The position numbers and the translations under genes are program-made. A model generated the notes under the pieces. The model did no database searches and was not told the origin of the DNA. It saw only the letters and a program-made list of their open reading frames with translations. From contig JAZNHG010000023.1 in NCBI GenBank assembly GCA_045576855.1, forward strand, positions 1 to 26,316: 26,316 bases of DNA, in the 5' to 3' direction. How positions within the stretch are numbered: the stretch's first letter is position 1; each line of letters opens with the position of its first letter. The DNA comes from Colimorpha sp045576855 (lineage in GTDB: Bacteria; Bacteroidota; Bacteroidia; Bacteroidales; P3). Shown here piece after piece: positions 6,755 to 15,120 of this stretch.

Positions 6755-6813
6755 CTACTATAGTAGGTGTTGGTAAGTCGTTGGTAAGTCGTTGGTAAGT
6801 CGTTGGTAAGTCG
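6755..6813. repeat. 12-bp palindrome and 11-bp tandem repeat (4 copies)
   Basis: CTACTATAGTAG (6755-6766) is a perfect palindrome. It is followed by four exact copies of TTGGTAAGTCG at 6770-6813. They lie about 90 bp after the helicase stop. This, a weak hairpin TGCAC-AGAAA-GTGCA at 6911-6925 and the terminator at 6942-6968 are all I can see in the 323 bp between the convergent genes. Confidence 0.8.
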
Positions 6814-6941
6814 ATGATAGGTTGGAGGGTTGGCTTTCAGTGGGTTACAAAGGCGTTTTTTCGCGTCGCAACAGGATGGTTTTTTTTCTCACATGAGCGC
6901 GGATTTGTCCTGCACAGAAAGTGCATAACAAGCCGAGAAAC

Positions 6942-6968
6942 AAAAAAAGGCACTTCGCGAGTGCCTTT
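6942..6968 (-). terminator. Rho-independent terminator of the DUF4301 transcript
   Basis: Arms AAAGGCACT (6946-6954) and AGTGCCTTT (6960-6968) enclose TCGCG. On the minus strand the hairpin ends in a T-run (A-run at 6942-6948 on plus). It lies 24 bp after the DUF4301 stop codon. Because T/A tracts flank both sides it might also stop plus-strand transcripts from the helicase. Confidence 0.85.
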
Positions 6969-6991
6969 GGGGTAGGGTGGAGGCGCTGTCG

Positions 6992-8518
6992 TCAGCCCTC
7001 GCGATGCTCCTTGCGGAGCAGGTCGTTGACGGTCTTCACGGGATTGAAGGTGGCTACAGGCACCTCTACAAAGACGGTAATCCAGTTGGCCATAGCACCG
7101 TTCCAGAGTCCCGGCAACTCCTGCGACTTGAGGGTCTGCGCCCCCTTGCTCTTCTTGCTGATGAATCCGGTGCGCGGGTCCACATAGCGGGGCAGGTCGA
7201 AATAGCGGCCGCGGTAGTTCTTGGTGCTGCAGACGAGGTCTACGGGGTTGAAGTGGGTCGATGCCTGGAAGATGGCTTCCTGCTGCGGGTCGTTGTGGTT
7301 CACCTGTGCCGACTCCACAATCTGCAGGCTGCGACGCCCGTCGGCGTCGATGGTGTAGAATGGGCCTCCGCCGGGCTCGCCCAGGTTCTTCACCATGCCG
7401 CAGATGCGCATCGGCCGGTTGAGCAAGTCGTGCAGCGTGCGTGCATCGCTGTCGTCCGCCACGGCTATGTTCAGCTCTTCGCGCACGAAGCGCACTGTCT
7501 CGCGCAGCGTCTTGTCGTCGGCATTGTTGTCCAGGGCGCGCAGCAGATCGAACGACCGCTGGCGCAACTCCAGCAGCATACCGGCCAGCACCTGCTTGTA
7601 GATGACCGTGGTATGCTTCATCCAGTCCGGTACCACGTTGTCTATGTTCTTTATGAAAATAAGGTCGGCACGTTGCTCGTTGAGGTTTTCGATGAGCGCA
7701 CCGTGTCCGCCGGGGCGGAAGATGAGTCGGCCGGACTCGTCGCGCAGCGGGTTGTTCTGCTCGTCGACGGCAATGATGTCGGTGTAGTGCTTCTGCTCTG
7801 AAAAGCTTACTTTCAGATGGATACCGAAGGTGCTCTCGTAGTAGTGCTTCACCTCGGCCAGCTTGCGGCGGAACGCACTGCGGTGTTCGGGCGAGATGGT
7901 GAAGTGGAGGTTCACGGTGCCGTCCGTACACCGGGCGTAGAGTGCGCCTTCCACGATATGCTCCTCCAGCGGGGTGCGCTGCACCTCGCCGTAGCGGTGG
8001 AACTTGAGCAGCGCCTTGGGCAGACTGCCGTAGCCTAGATATTGCTCTTTGAGCAGGAAATTGATGACGGTGCTGTAGTCGCCCCGTTGCAGATACTCTT
8101 CGATGTCCAGGTCGGCGGCGGCCATGCTGTCTCGCAAATCGTTGAAGAAGGCGAATGTGTGTATGTTCTCCAGAAACTCTTTCACCTCCGGAAACTCCTT
8201 GCCGAAGTTGCCAGCCACGCCAAAATAGGTCGAAGTGAAGTTGTAAAGGTCTTTGAACATGCGCGTTGCAGCGCCGGAAGCAGGGACAAACTTCAGCAGT
8301 TTGAGCCCTTGGCCAAGCGAGCGGTAGGCTTTCTCGTAGTGGGCTATCTTGTTGTCGTCCAGCACGCGTATGCCCCCGTTGGCGGGGGTGGCAGCGTCGT
8401 CCAGGCGGCTCTTGGCGAAACCCTGGCGGAAGTTGTCTATCTGTTGCTGTACGCGCACAAGGTCCAACCCCAGTTCCTGCAGTTGGACCAGGTCTTCACT
8501 TGTGGGTATAAAAGTCAT
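6992..8518 (-). CDS. DUF4301 family protein
   Basis: The 508-residue product belongs, by recall of its sequence pattern, to the DUF4301 family, which is nearly restricted to Bacteroidota and usually about 500 residues long, so this copy is full length. The N-terminal half carries LLKFVPASGAATRMFKDL at about 75-92, which resembles the nucleotide-binding loop of sugar-nucleotidyltransferase folds. Later segments such as RPGGHGALIENLNEQ (near 250), NIDNVVPDW and FYTIDADGRRSLQIVESAQV fit the same idea. The true reaction is unknown. There is no signal peptide, so it is cytoplasmic. It starts 12 bp after the lipoprotein gene stops and is probably cotranscribed with it. Confidence 0.85.
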   Translation of the reverse strand: MTFIPTSEDLVQLQELGLDLVRVQQQIDNFRQGFAKSRLDDAATPANGGIRVLDDNKIAHYEKAYRSLGQGLKLLKFVPASGAATRMFKDLYNFTSTYFGVAGNFGKEFPEVKEFLENIHTFAFFNDLRDSMAAADLDIEEYLQRGDYSTVINFLLKEQYLGYGSLPKALLKFHRYGEVQRTPLEEHIVEGALYARCTDGTVNLHFTISPEHRSAFRRKLAEVKHYYESTFGIHLKVSFSEQKHYTDIIAVDEQNNPLRDESGRLIFRPGGHGALIENLNEQRADLIFIKNIDNVVPDWMKHTTVIYKQVLAGMLLELRQRSFDLLRALDNNADDKTLRETVRFVREELNIAVADDSDARTLHDLLNRPMRICGMVKNLGEPGGGPFYTIDADGRRSLQIVESAQVNHNDPQQEAIFQASTHFNPVDLVCSTKNYRGRYFDLPRYVDPRTGFISKKSKGAQTLKSQELPGLWNGAMANWITVFVEVPVATFNPVKTVNDLLRKEHREG

Positions 8519-8530
8519 GGTATCAGTATA

Positions 8531-8914
8531 TTAGAAGTGCAGTTCGGACGTTAGGATAATCTGTTTGGTCTTCGTCTCACCTTCCACCACGCGCTCTGTA
8601 CCAGTGCCTTCGCGGTAGCCGCCGGTCTCCTCGTCCAACAGTCGGGCACGGATAGAGAAGATGCCGGGCGCCTCGAAGTAGGTGGAATAGATGCCGTTAT
8701 TGTCGGTATTGCCGATGCGGTAGTTGTAGTCGCTGTCGTCGCAGTTGTTCTGATAAATCTCCACAATTGCGTTGGGAATAGGGGCTTTTGTGGCTTCGTC
8801 GATCACCAAAACGTCGAGATAGGAGTTGGTGTCTTTGTCGCACGACGAGAAAAGCACCAAAGGTAAGATGCTGAAAAACAGCAGTAGGGATAAAGTGTGG
8901 ATTTTTTTCTTCAT
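8531..8914 (-). CDS. Small lipoprotein with a transthyretin-like (carboxypeptidase regulatory) domain
   Basis: The 127-residue product starts MKKKIHTLSLLLFFSILP and has a lipobox LFSSC at about 22-26, so Cys26 is the predicted lipidation site. DKDTNS follows the Cys, as in many Bacteroidota surface lipoproteins. The remainder is one beta-sandwich-like domain: LDVLVIDEATKAPIPNAIVEIY, then TDNNGIYSTYFEAPGIFSIRARL and a final strand TKTKQIILT. The start at 8914 was preferred to the upstream ATG at 9010 because it gives a standard lipoprotein signal; the extra 32 residues would cover the promoter. It is the first gene of a probable two-gene unit with DUF4301. Function unknown. Confidence 0.8.
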   Translation of the reverse strand: MKKKIHTLSLLLFFSILPLVLFSSCDKDTNSYLDVLVIDEATKAPIPNAIVEIYQNNCDDSDYNYRIGNTDNNGIYSTYFEAPGIFSIRARLLDEETGGYREGTGTERVVEGETKTKQIILTSELHF

Positions 8915-8955
8915 AAAAGTATGTTTTTTTGTCTTGTTATGTCTATTTTTCTTCT

Positions 8956-8976
8956 TATTTTTGCATTGCAAAATTA
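8956..8976. promoter_or_regulatory. Overlapping divergent promoters with a 15-bp palindrome
   Basis: On the plus strand TATTTTTG (8956-8963) is the -7 box for the cyclophilin operon, with a CTTG at 8933-8936 (19 bp spacing) as a weak -33. On the minus strand TAATTTTG (8969-8976) is a -7 box for the lipoprotein gene. Between and across them lies TTTTGCA-T-TGCAAAA (8959-8973), a perfect inverted repeat. The two starts would compete for the same DNA. Confidence 0.6.
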
Positions 8977-8993
8977 GTAAAAATATTCTACAT

Positions 8994-9680
8994 ATGATGA
9001 AAAAAATCACTTTTGTTGCAATTTTTTTATCACTAGTCTTCTTCGCAAGTGCGCAAAATAATGGAAATCAAAAGCGTGCCACTAGGCCGGGGACCCGTGT
9101 CGAAATGGTGACCAGCGAGGGCAGAATGGTATTTGAACTCTTTGACGACACGCCTATGCACCGCGACAACTTCTTGAAATTGGTCCGTGAGAACACATAC
9201 GACGGCCTTCTTTTTCATCGCGTCATCCGCAATTTTATGGTGCAGGGTGGCGACCCCAAATCCCGCGATGCCCGTCCTGGACAGATGCTTGGCGACGGCA
9301 CTCTCGGCTATACTGTTCCTGCGGAATTCCGCTCGAACCATATTCATCGGAAAGGCGCCTTATGTGCTGCACGCCAGGGTGATAACGTAAACCCTAAGAA
9401 AGAATCGTCGGCCTCGCAGTTCTATATTGTGCAGGGGCAGGTGTGGGACGACAAGGCTCTTGACATGATGGAGGGACGTTTCGGTCGTACCTTCACCGCC
9501 GAGCAGCGCAAGGTCTACACCAGTGTGGGTGGTACGCCGCATCTGGATGGCGACTACACGGTCTTTGGTCAACTGGTTGAGGGCATGGATGTTTTGGACC
9601 GCATCGCCGCCACTCCTACGGGCGCCGCCGACCGTCCGCGCGAGGATGTGCGTATCCTGAGTGTGAAAGTGATAAAATAA
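8994..9680 (+). CDS. Secreted cyclophilin-type peptidyl-prolyl isomerase
   Basis: The 228-residue product has a signal peptide at about 1-21 (ending FFASAQ) followed by a cyclophilin domain. Recognisable segments are the opening strand VEMVTSEGRMVFELFDDTP, NFLKLV, LLFHRVIRNFMVQGGDP (catalytic Arg in FHRVI), SASQFYIVQG and FGQLVEGMDVLDRIA near the end. There is an internal extension (DMMEGRFGRTFTAEQRKVYTSVGG) between the QFYIV and FGQLV strands, which is common in Bacteroidota members. It would catalyse proline isomerisation in periplasmic folding. Two tandem ATGs (8994, 8997) are possible starts. It is followed after 14 bp by pheS, suggesting one transcript. Confidence 0.92.
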   Translation: MMKKITFVAIFLSLVFFASAQNNGNQKRATRPGTRVEMVTSEGRMVFELFDDTPMHRDNFLKLVRENTYDGLLFHRVIRNFMVQGGDPKSRDARPGQMLGDGTLGYTVPAEFRSNHIHRKGALCAARQGDNVNPKKESSASQFYIVQGQVWDDKALDMMEGRFGRTFTAEQRKVYTSVGGTPHLDGDYTVFGQLVEGMDVLDRIAATPTGAADRPREDVRILSVKVIK

Positions 9681-9694
9681 ACTACCTGATATAG

Positions 9695-10735
9695 ATGAAA
9701 ACTCTTATTTCCAAGTACATTGAAGAGATACGGAACGCCCGTATAGAAGATTTTTCCGACAAAGCGGCTGGGGTGGAAAACTTCCGAGTTCGCTTTCTGG
9801 GCCGCAAAGGTATTATGAACGAGCTCTTCGAGCAGTTCAAGACGATGCCCAACGATCAGAAGAAAGATATCGGTATCGCTCTCAACCAGCTGAAAAACGC
9901 TGCTTTGGCCAAGGTTGAAGAGTGGAAGAATTTTGTCGAGCAGTCGCCCGAGCTCAATGACACCCATGACCTTACGATGCCGGCCGACTTTTTGCAGCAG
10001 GGCAGTCGCCATGTGCTGTCGGTCACGATGAACGAGATAGCCGAGATTTTCGCCCGTATTGGCTTCACGGTCGAGGAATCGGTCGAGATTGAGGACGACT
10101 GGCATCTCTTCTCGGCCCTCAACTTCCCGCCCGACCATCCTGCCCGCGATATGCAGGATACTTTCTTTGTCGAGAAGGAAGAGGGGCGCCAGGAGGTGGC
10201 TTTGCGCACCCATACTTCGTCGGTGCAGGTGCGCGTAATGGAGACCCACAAGCCCCCCATCCGTATCATTGCCCCCGGTCGGGTCTTCCGCAACGAGGCT
10301 ATCAGTGCTCGCGCCCACTGCATCTTCCACCAGGTGGAGGCTCTCTATGTGGACAAGAAGGTTACCTTCGCCGACCTCAAGCAGACTCTTCTCTATTTCG
10401 CCAAGGAGATGTTTGGTGAGCAGACTCAGATTCGTCTGCGTCCCAGTTACTTCCCCTTCACCGAGCCCAGTGCCGAGATGGATATCTCGTGCAATATCTG
10501 TGGCGGCAAGGGTTGCAATATATGCAAGGGTACCGGCTGGCTGGAAATTCTCGGTTGCGGTATGGTCGACCCCAATGTTCTCGATGCCTGTGGTATTGAT
10601 AGCAAGGGATATACGGGTTTTGCTCTCGGTATGGGGGTCGAACGCATGGCTATGTTGAAACACCAGATTCGCGACTTGCGTCTCTACTTTGAGAACGACC
10701 TCCGCTTCCTTCACCAGTTTGATAATATTATCTGA
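9695..10735 (+). CDS. pheS: Phenylalanine-tRNA ligase alpha subunit
   Basis: The 346-residue product has full PheS length. An N-terminal helical arm (about 1-90, with RFLGRKGIMNELF) is followed by the class II catalytic core: HPARDMQDTFF (motif 2 side), LRTHTSSVQVRVM, GRVFRNEAISARAHCIFHQVEAL, and the C-terminal GMGVERMAMLKHQIRDLR (motif 3). The Cys-rich CNICGGKGCNICKGTGW segment near 265-281 is usual in this family's Bacteroidota copies. It pairs with PheT, which is not in the window, to charge tRNA-Phe. Its stop overlaps the folB start (TGATG), implying translational coupling. Confidence 0.96.
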   Translation: MKTLISKYIEEIRNARIEDFSDKAAGVENFRVRFLGRKGIMNELFEQFKTMPNDQKKDIGIALNQLKNAALAKVEEWKNFVEQSPELNDTHDLTMPADFLQQGSRHVLSVTMNEIAEIFARIGFTVEESVEIEDDWHLFSALNFPPDHPARDMQDTFFVEKEEGRQEVALRTHTSSVQVRVMETHKPPIRIIAPGRVFRNEAISARAHCIFHQVEALYVDKKVTFADLKQTLLYFAKEMFGEQTQIRLRPSYFPFTEPSAEMDISCNICGGKGCNICKGTGWLEILGCGMVDPNVLDACGIDSKGYTGFALGMGVERMAMLKHQIRDLRLYFENDLRFLHQFDNII

Positions 10736-11097
10736 TGGGTCGGATTGCTATTAACGACATGCGCTTCTATGCGCATCATGGATGTTTCGAACAGGAGCGT
10801 TGTATAGGCACGCATTTTCGGGTGGACCTGCAATTCGAGACGGATACCTCCAAGGCAGAAGTGTCTGATAACATTGCGGATACGGTCAATTACCTAGAGG
10901 TGTATCAGGTGGTGAAGCATCAGATGGAACAGCCCTCGCATCTACTGGAGCATGTGGCTCGGCGTATTGGGGATGCTGTTCTTGCTCAGTTCGCTGATAC
11001 CATGAGTGTTGTGGTGCGTGTGAGCAAGCTCAATCCCCCCTTGGGAGGGCAGATGGAGTCTGTAAGCGTTGAATTACTACTGGAAAGGGAGGAATAG
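10735..11097 (+). CDS. folB: Dihydroneopterin aldolase
   Basis: The 120-residue product matches FolB length and pattern: MRFYAHHGCFEQER at 9-22 holds the substrate-site Glu (E21), ADTVNYLEVYQVV is the Asp-Thr-Val-Asn-Tyr motif near 55, LLEHVARRIGDAVL holds the conserved Glu, and VSKLNPPLGG holds the catalytic Lys (K98). It converts 7,8-dihydroneopterin to 6-hydroxymethyl-dihydropterin in folate synthesis. Its ATG overlaps the pheS stop by one base, so it is the last gene of the cyclophilin-pheS-folB unit, and a terminator follows. Confidence 0.95.
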   Translation: MGRIAINDMRFYAHHGCFEQERCIGTHFRVDLQFETDTSKAEVSDNIADTVNYLEVYQVVKHQMEQPSHLLEHVARRIGDAVLAQFADTMSVVVRVSKLNPPLGGQMESVSVELLLEREE

Positions 11098-11114
11098 TAC
11101 ACTATTCATATATC

Positions 11115-11143
11115 ATGGAATCAGTGTGTTGATTCCATTTTTT
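11115..11143 (+). terminator. Rho-independent terminator after folB
   Basis: Arms ATGGAATCA (11115-11123) and TGATTCCAT (11130-11138) enclose GTGTGT and are followed by a T-run through 11143. It separates folB from the convergent radC gene. Confidence 0.85.
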
Positions 11144-11159
11144 GGTGCATGTGAATGCG

Positions 11160-11873
11160 TTATAGCAATCCGTTGTCGTGGAAACTATAGTAGTCGGGTC
11201 TCCCATTGGGTCCAATGGCCACTATAATATGTTCTGTAACAGATATTTCCAATAGTCTGCCACCCTCGTATAGTCGGTCGGTCAGCCGTTTGTCGTTTTT
11301 GCTGGGTGCCAGTGAACCCGACGGATGATTGTGTAATACTGCTATTTTTACTGCTTTACATTCAAGTGCACCACGGAATACGATTCGTGGATCTACGCTC
11401 GTCTCGGTCTGTCCTCCACTTGCAATACGCTGGCGTGCAATTACTTTGTTACGGTTTGTGAGATATACGGCCCAAAACTCTTCGTGGTCTAGGTCTGCGA
11501 GTAGGGGTTTCATATAGTCAAAAAGTGAGCTACTATCATTTATTATCAGCTCTTTAGAGTCGTTGATTTCTCCCTGCATACGCCAGCCTAACTCGAGTGC
11601 CGCGAGTAAGGTTGTGGCTTTGGCCTGGCCGAGCCCTTTGACGTTGGCAAGCCGACGGTAGTCGAGCTGAGAAAGTGCGGTCAATTTATTGGCGGTGAGG
11701 TTGAGTACTTCCTTGGCTACATCGACAGCGGATTTGCCAGGTAAACCACTTCGCAAAAGTATCGCAATTAGTTCTGCATTAGAGAGTTCTTTCTTCCCCC
11801 GCAGGAGCATCTTCTCGCGTGGTTTGTCCTCGTTGGCCCAATCCTTTACGGTGAGGTATTTTTTTTCTTCCAT
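11160..11873 (-). CDS. radC: RadC family JAB/MPN-domain protein
   Basis: The 237-residue product starts MEEKKYLTVKDWANEDKPREKML. The N-terminal third has helix-hairpin-helix segments (LLRSGLPGKSAVDVAKEVL and ANVKGLGQAKATTLLAALELG). The C-terminal part is an MPN domain with the intact metal motif HNHPSGSLAPSKND (H-x-H-x7-S-x2-D), preceded by FRGALECKAVKIAVL. RadC was once named as a DNA-repair protein, but its role is uncertain. The start at 11873 was preferred to 11924 because the extra 17 residues would overlap the -7 box at 11902-11909. Confidence 0.93.
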   Translation of the reverse strand: MEEKKYLTVKDWANEDKPREKMLLRGKKELSNAELIAILLRSGLPGKSAVDVAKEVLNLTANKLTALSQLDYRRLANVKGLGQAKATTLLAALELGWRMQGEINDSKELIINDSSSLFDYMKPLLADLDHEEFWAVYLTNRNKVIARQRIASGGQTETSVDPRIVFRGALECKAVKIAVLHNHPSGSLAPSKNDKRLTDRLYEGGRLLEISVTEHIIVAIGPNGRPDYYSFHDNGLL

Positions 11874-11901
11874 ATCTTGTTGTATATCTACAATTTCGGT
11901 G

Positions 11902-11909
11902 CAAAGATA
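11902..11909 (-). promoter_or_regulatory. -7 element for radC
   Basis: On the minus strand this reads TATCTTTG followed by CACCG. A fitting TTTG 19-21 bp upstream is not evident. It faces the secDF promoter about 20 bp away, so the two divergent genes share one control region. Confidence 0.6.
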
Positions 11910-11929
11910 CATCTTTTTTTTCAAATTTG

Positions 11930-11960
11930 TTTGTCATGTCAATATTTTTTGGTATTTTTG
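11930..11960 (+). promoter_or_regulatory. Promoter for secDF
   Basis: TTTG at 11930-11933, then 19 bp, then TATTTTTG at 11953-11960. This is a good Bacteroidota consensus match about 48 bp before the secDF ATG, with an A-rich leader. Confidence 0.8.
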
Positions 11961-12007
11961 CACATTCAAAGTAGAAAAAAACAAAAATATAAATTTATAC
12001 ATAAACT

Positions 12008-15000
12008 ATGCAGAATAAAGGACTTATCAGATTTTTGGCATGGGCATTCGCATTGGTGTGTTTGTTCCAATTATCGTTCACATTCGTGACAAGCAATGTG
12101 GAACGTAAAGCCAAGAAAGCAGCTGAAAACTATGTGAAGAGTGAGCAAACTCAGGCTATGGTGGCGCAGCGTACCACCAATGATGTGGATGCTCAGATCC
12201 TTGTGGATTCGCTTCGCAATGCTCGTGAAGCCCGCTATCTTGACTCGATGGCTTCCGAGAAGATCTACCTCGGCTACACCTATCGCCAGTGCCAGGGCCG
12301 TGAGATTAACCTTGGTCTGGACCTGAAAGGCGGTATGAACGTGATGCTTGAGGTGTCGACCGTGGATGTGGTGCGTGCTTTGGCTGACCACACAGAAGAC
12401 GTCCTCTTCAACCAAGCTATCGACAATGCTTTGGCAGCTCAGAAGAAAAGTACCAATCGCGACTTTGTTTCCCTCTTTTATGATGAGATTCTGAAACTCG
12501 ACCCCAATGTGTCTCTGGCTTCTTATTTCAGCGGTCAACTTCGTGACAAGATTAAACTTGGTGACAAAAACGACGATGTGATTCGTGTTGTCAAGGAAGA
12601 GGCTGCCGGTGCTTATGACCGTACATACCAGATTCTCAGCCAGCGTATCGATAAATTCGGCGTGGCCCAGCCCACCATTCAGAAGTTGTCTGCTTCGGAG
12701 CGCATTTTGGTTGAGCTGCCCGGTGTGAAAGAGCCCGAGCGTGTGCGCAAACTTTTACAGGGTACTGCTCAATTGGAGTTCTGGCAGACCTACGACAATA
12801 CTGAGGCCATCAACTTCTTGGTGAACGCCAACGATTATCTTGGCTCTATCAATATTACAGAGACGGCCGACAGCAGTGTGGTCGCCGAGGGTGAAGAGGT
12901 TGTGAAGGACAGCGCCGAGGCAATGCTGGAACAGCTTACTTCCGATGTGGCTCCCAGTGCGGAGCAGGCTGCCGATATGGAGGCATTTGCCAAGCAGAAT
13001 CCGCTGAGAGCTAAGCTGCAGCTCTATGTGGACCAAAACTATCAGCCGCTGCCTGGTCCTATTGTGGGTCTGGCTGCAAGTAAAGATCGTGCCGACATCA
13101 ACGCCATGCTTCAGATGGCTGCCGAGAAAAAGGTTTTTGATTCGCGTACTGTTAAGTTCCTCTGGTCGGCAAAGGCTGATGAGCATTTTGGCCCCGATAT
13201 CTATGTGCTCTATGCCATTAAGATTACGACCCGCGACGGTTCGGCTCTGCTTGACGGTGGTTGCATCAGTGATGCTCGTCAGGATTTCTCGAACGTGGGT
13301 GGCAATGAAATCTCTATGACAATGAATAGTGAGGGCGCGCGCGAGTGGAAACGTATCACGGGAGAGAATGTGGGTAACTGCATTGCTATCGTTCTTGACG
13401 ACCAGGTCTACTCTGCTCCTCGCGTGAACGGCGAGATTGCTGGTGGCCGCTCCTCCATCACCGGTGACTTTACTCTGGAAGAGGCTAAGGACCTTGCTAA
13501 CATTCTGAAGAGTGGTAAGCTTCCCGCCCCGGCAGTTATTGTTCAGGAAGCCGTCGTTGGACCTTCGCTTGGTCAGGAGTCGATTCGCAACGGTCTTATC
13601 TCCTTCATCCTGGCTTTCGTCGTAGTGCTCATCTACATGGTGTTCTTCTACAATCGTGCCGGTTGGGTGTCGGTTGCCGCTCTTATTACTAATGTATTCC
13701 TTTTAATTGGTATTCTTGCTTCGATTGGCGCAGTGTTAACATTGCCTGGCATCGCTGGTATTGTTCTGACAATGGCAATGGCAGTGGATGGCAACGTGAT
13801 TATATACGAGCGTGTCAAAGAAGAGTTGCGTGCTGGTGCCAGCATGGCCAATGCAGTGGAGAACGGCTTCAAGAATGCGTACTCGGCTATTATTGACGGT
13901 CAGGTGACCACCTTCCTTCTGGGTCTGGTTCTGATTCTCTTCGGTTCGGGTGCTGTCCAAGGTTTTGCCGTCACGCTCTGCATCGGTATTGTGACCTCGC
14001 TCTTTACCTCTATCTTTATTACCCGTTTGATTATCGACAACAACTTGGAGCACAAGCGTAAGCTCAGTTTCTCGTTCCCCTTCTCTGAGAACTTCCTGCG
14101 CAATGCTCATGTTGACTTCATCGGTCGCCGCAAGACCTTCTATATCATTGCCGGTGTGGCTATTGCTATTTGTGTGGCCAGTTTCTGTTTCCGTGGTTTG
14201 AACTTCGGTATTGACTTTACGGGTGGTCGCACCTATGTGGTCCGCTTCGACCAACCAGTGAGTGCAGTTGATGTCCGCTCGGATTTGGCTAAGCAGTTCG
14301 ATGAGGCTCCTGAGGTGAAGACCTACGGACCCAGCAATCAGGTGAAAGTTACCACCAAGTATAAGATTGGTGAAGACGGTGATGCCGTGAAGAATGAAAT
14401 TGTAGAAAAACTGTATGCTGGTACCAGCAAGTACTTTGCTAACGCTATCACGATAGATGAGTTCAAGAGCACGGAGACCAATCCTCTGGGTATCATCCAG
14501 GCTGACCAGGTGGGTGGCACGATTGCCCATGACAATCTAGTCCATTCGATTTGGGCTGTCCTTGGTGGTTTGATTGTGATGTTCGTCTACATTGGTCTGC
14601 GTTTCCGTAGCTGGCGTTTCGGTATTGGCTCGGTGACTGCTTTGGCTCACGATACCATATTGGTTATTGGTATCTTCTCGCTGCTCTATGGTTTGTTGCC
14701 CTTCAACCTTGAGGTGGACCAGTATTTCATCTCCGCAGTGTTGACGGTTATTGGTTATTCAATCAATGCCACGGTGGTTATCTTCGACCGTGTGCGTGAG
14801 TATCGCAAACTCTATCCCAAGCGTGAACTTGTTACCCACATGAACGATGCTATCAACTCTACTCTGGCTCGTACGGTGAATACCTCTGGCACTACTTTTG
14901 TCACCCTCTTGATGATGTTCATCTTCGGTGGCGAGGTGATTCGTGGTTTCATCTTCGCCCTGCTGGTTGGTGTCTTGGTGGGTGTCTTCTCGTCGCTCTG

Positions 15001-15061
15001 CATTGCTTGCTCAGTGGTGTATGAGATTTCTGGCAAACAGAAAACCAAAGAATTGGCCTGA
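12008..15061 (+). CDS. secDF: Protein translocase SecDF (fused SecD-SecF)
   Basis: The 1017-residue product joins SecD and SecF, as is normal in Bacteroidota. An N-terminal membrane segment (about 7-27) is followed by the SecD P1 region, with the D1 motif LGLDLKGGMNVMLEV near 100. There is a large periplasmic part including an acidic stretch (VVAEGEEVVKDSAEAMLEQL near 292), and then six SecD membrane helices from about 525, with MAMAVDGNVIIYERVKEELR. SecF starts near 690 with FIGRRKTFYII, and NFGIDFTGGRTYVVRF lies near 733. The last helices carry SINATVVIFDRVREYRK. It uses proton-motive force to complete Sec export. The exported products encoded downstream depend on Sec. Confidence 0.97.
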   Translation: MQNKGLIRFLAWAFALVCLFQLSFTFVTSNVERKAKKAAENYVKSEQTQAMVAQRTTNDVDAQILVDSLRNAREARYLDSMASEKIYLGYTYRQCQGREINLGLDLKGGMNVMLEVSTVDVVRALADHTEDVLFNQAIDNALAAQKKSTNRDFVSLFYDEILKLDPNVSLASYFSGQLRDKIKLGDKNDDVIRVVKEEAAGAYDRTYQILSQRIDKFGVAQPTIQKLSASERILVELPGVKEPERVRKLLQGTAQLEFWQTYDNTEAINFLVNANDYLGSINITETADSSVVAEGEEVVKDSAEAMLEQLTSDVAPSAEQAADMEAFAKQNPLRAKLQLYVDQNYQPLPGPIVGLAASKDRADINAMLQMAAEKKVFDSRTVKFLWSAKADEHFGPDIYVLYAIKITTRDGSALLDGGCISDARQDFSNVGGNEISMTMNSEGAREWKRITGENVGNCIAIVLDDQVYSAPRVNGEIAGGRSSITGDFTLEEAKDLANILKSGKLPAPAVIVQEAVVGPSLGQESIRNGLISFILAFVVVLIYMVFFYNRAGWVSVAALITNVFLLIGILASIGAVLTLPGIAGIVLTMAMAVDGNVIIYERVKEELRAGASMANAVENGFKNAYSAIIDGQVTTFLLGLVLILFGSGAVQGFAVTLCIGIVTSLFTSIFITRLIIDNNLEHKRKLSFSFPFSENFLRNAHVDFIGRRKTFYIIAGVAIAICVASFCFRGLNFGIDFTGGRTYVVRFDQPVSAVDVRSDLAKQFDEAPEVKTYGPSNQVKVTTKYKIGEDGDAVKNEIVEKLYAGTSKYFANAITIDEFKSTETNPLGIIQADQVGGTIAHDNLVHSIWAVLGGLIVMFVYIGLRFRSWRFGIGSVTALAHDTILVIGIFSLLYGLLPFNLEVDQYFISAVLTVIGYSINATVVIFDRVREYRKLYPKRELVTHMNDAINSTLARTVNTSGTTFVTLLMMFIFGGEVIRGFIFALLVGVLVGVFSSLCIACSVVYEISGKQKTKELA

Positions 15062-15120
15062 AATAACAACCCTAAACGAAACAAATAAAACAAAATCAAT
15101 AATCTCTTACAGTAAACGCA

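Noticed and set aside
6911..6925. Hairpin TGCAC-AGAAA-GTGCA as terminator of the helicase transcript
   Set aside because: The stem is only 5 bp and no T-run follows, so it is not a convincing terminator.
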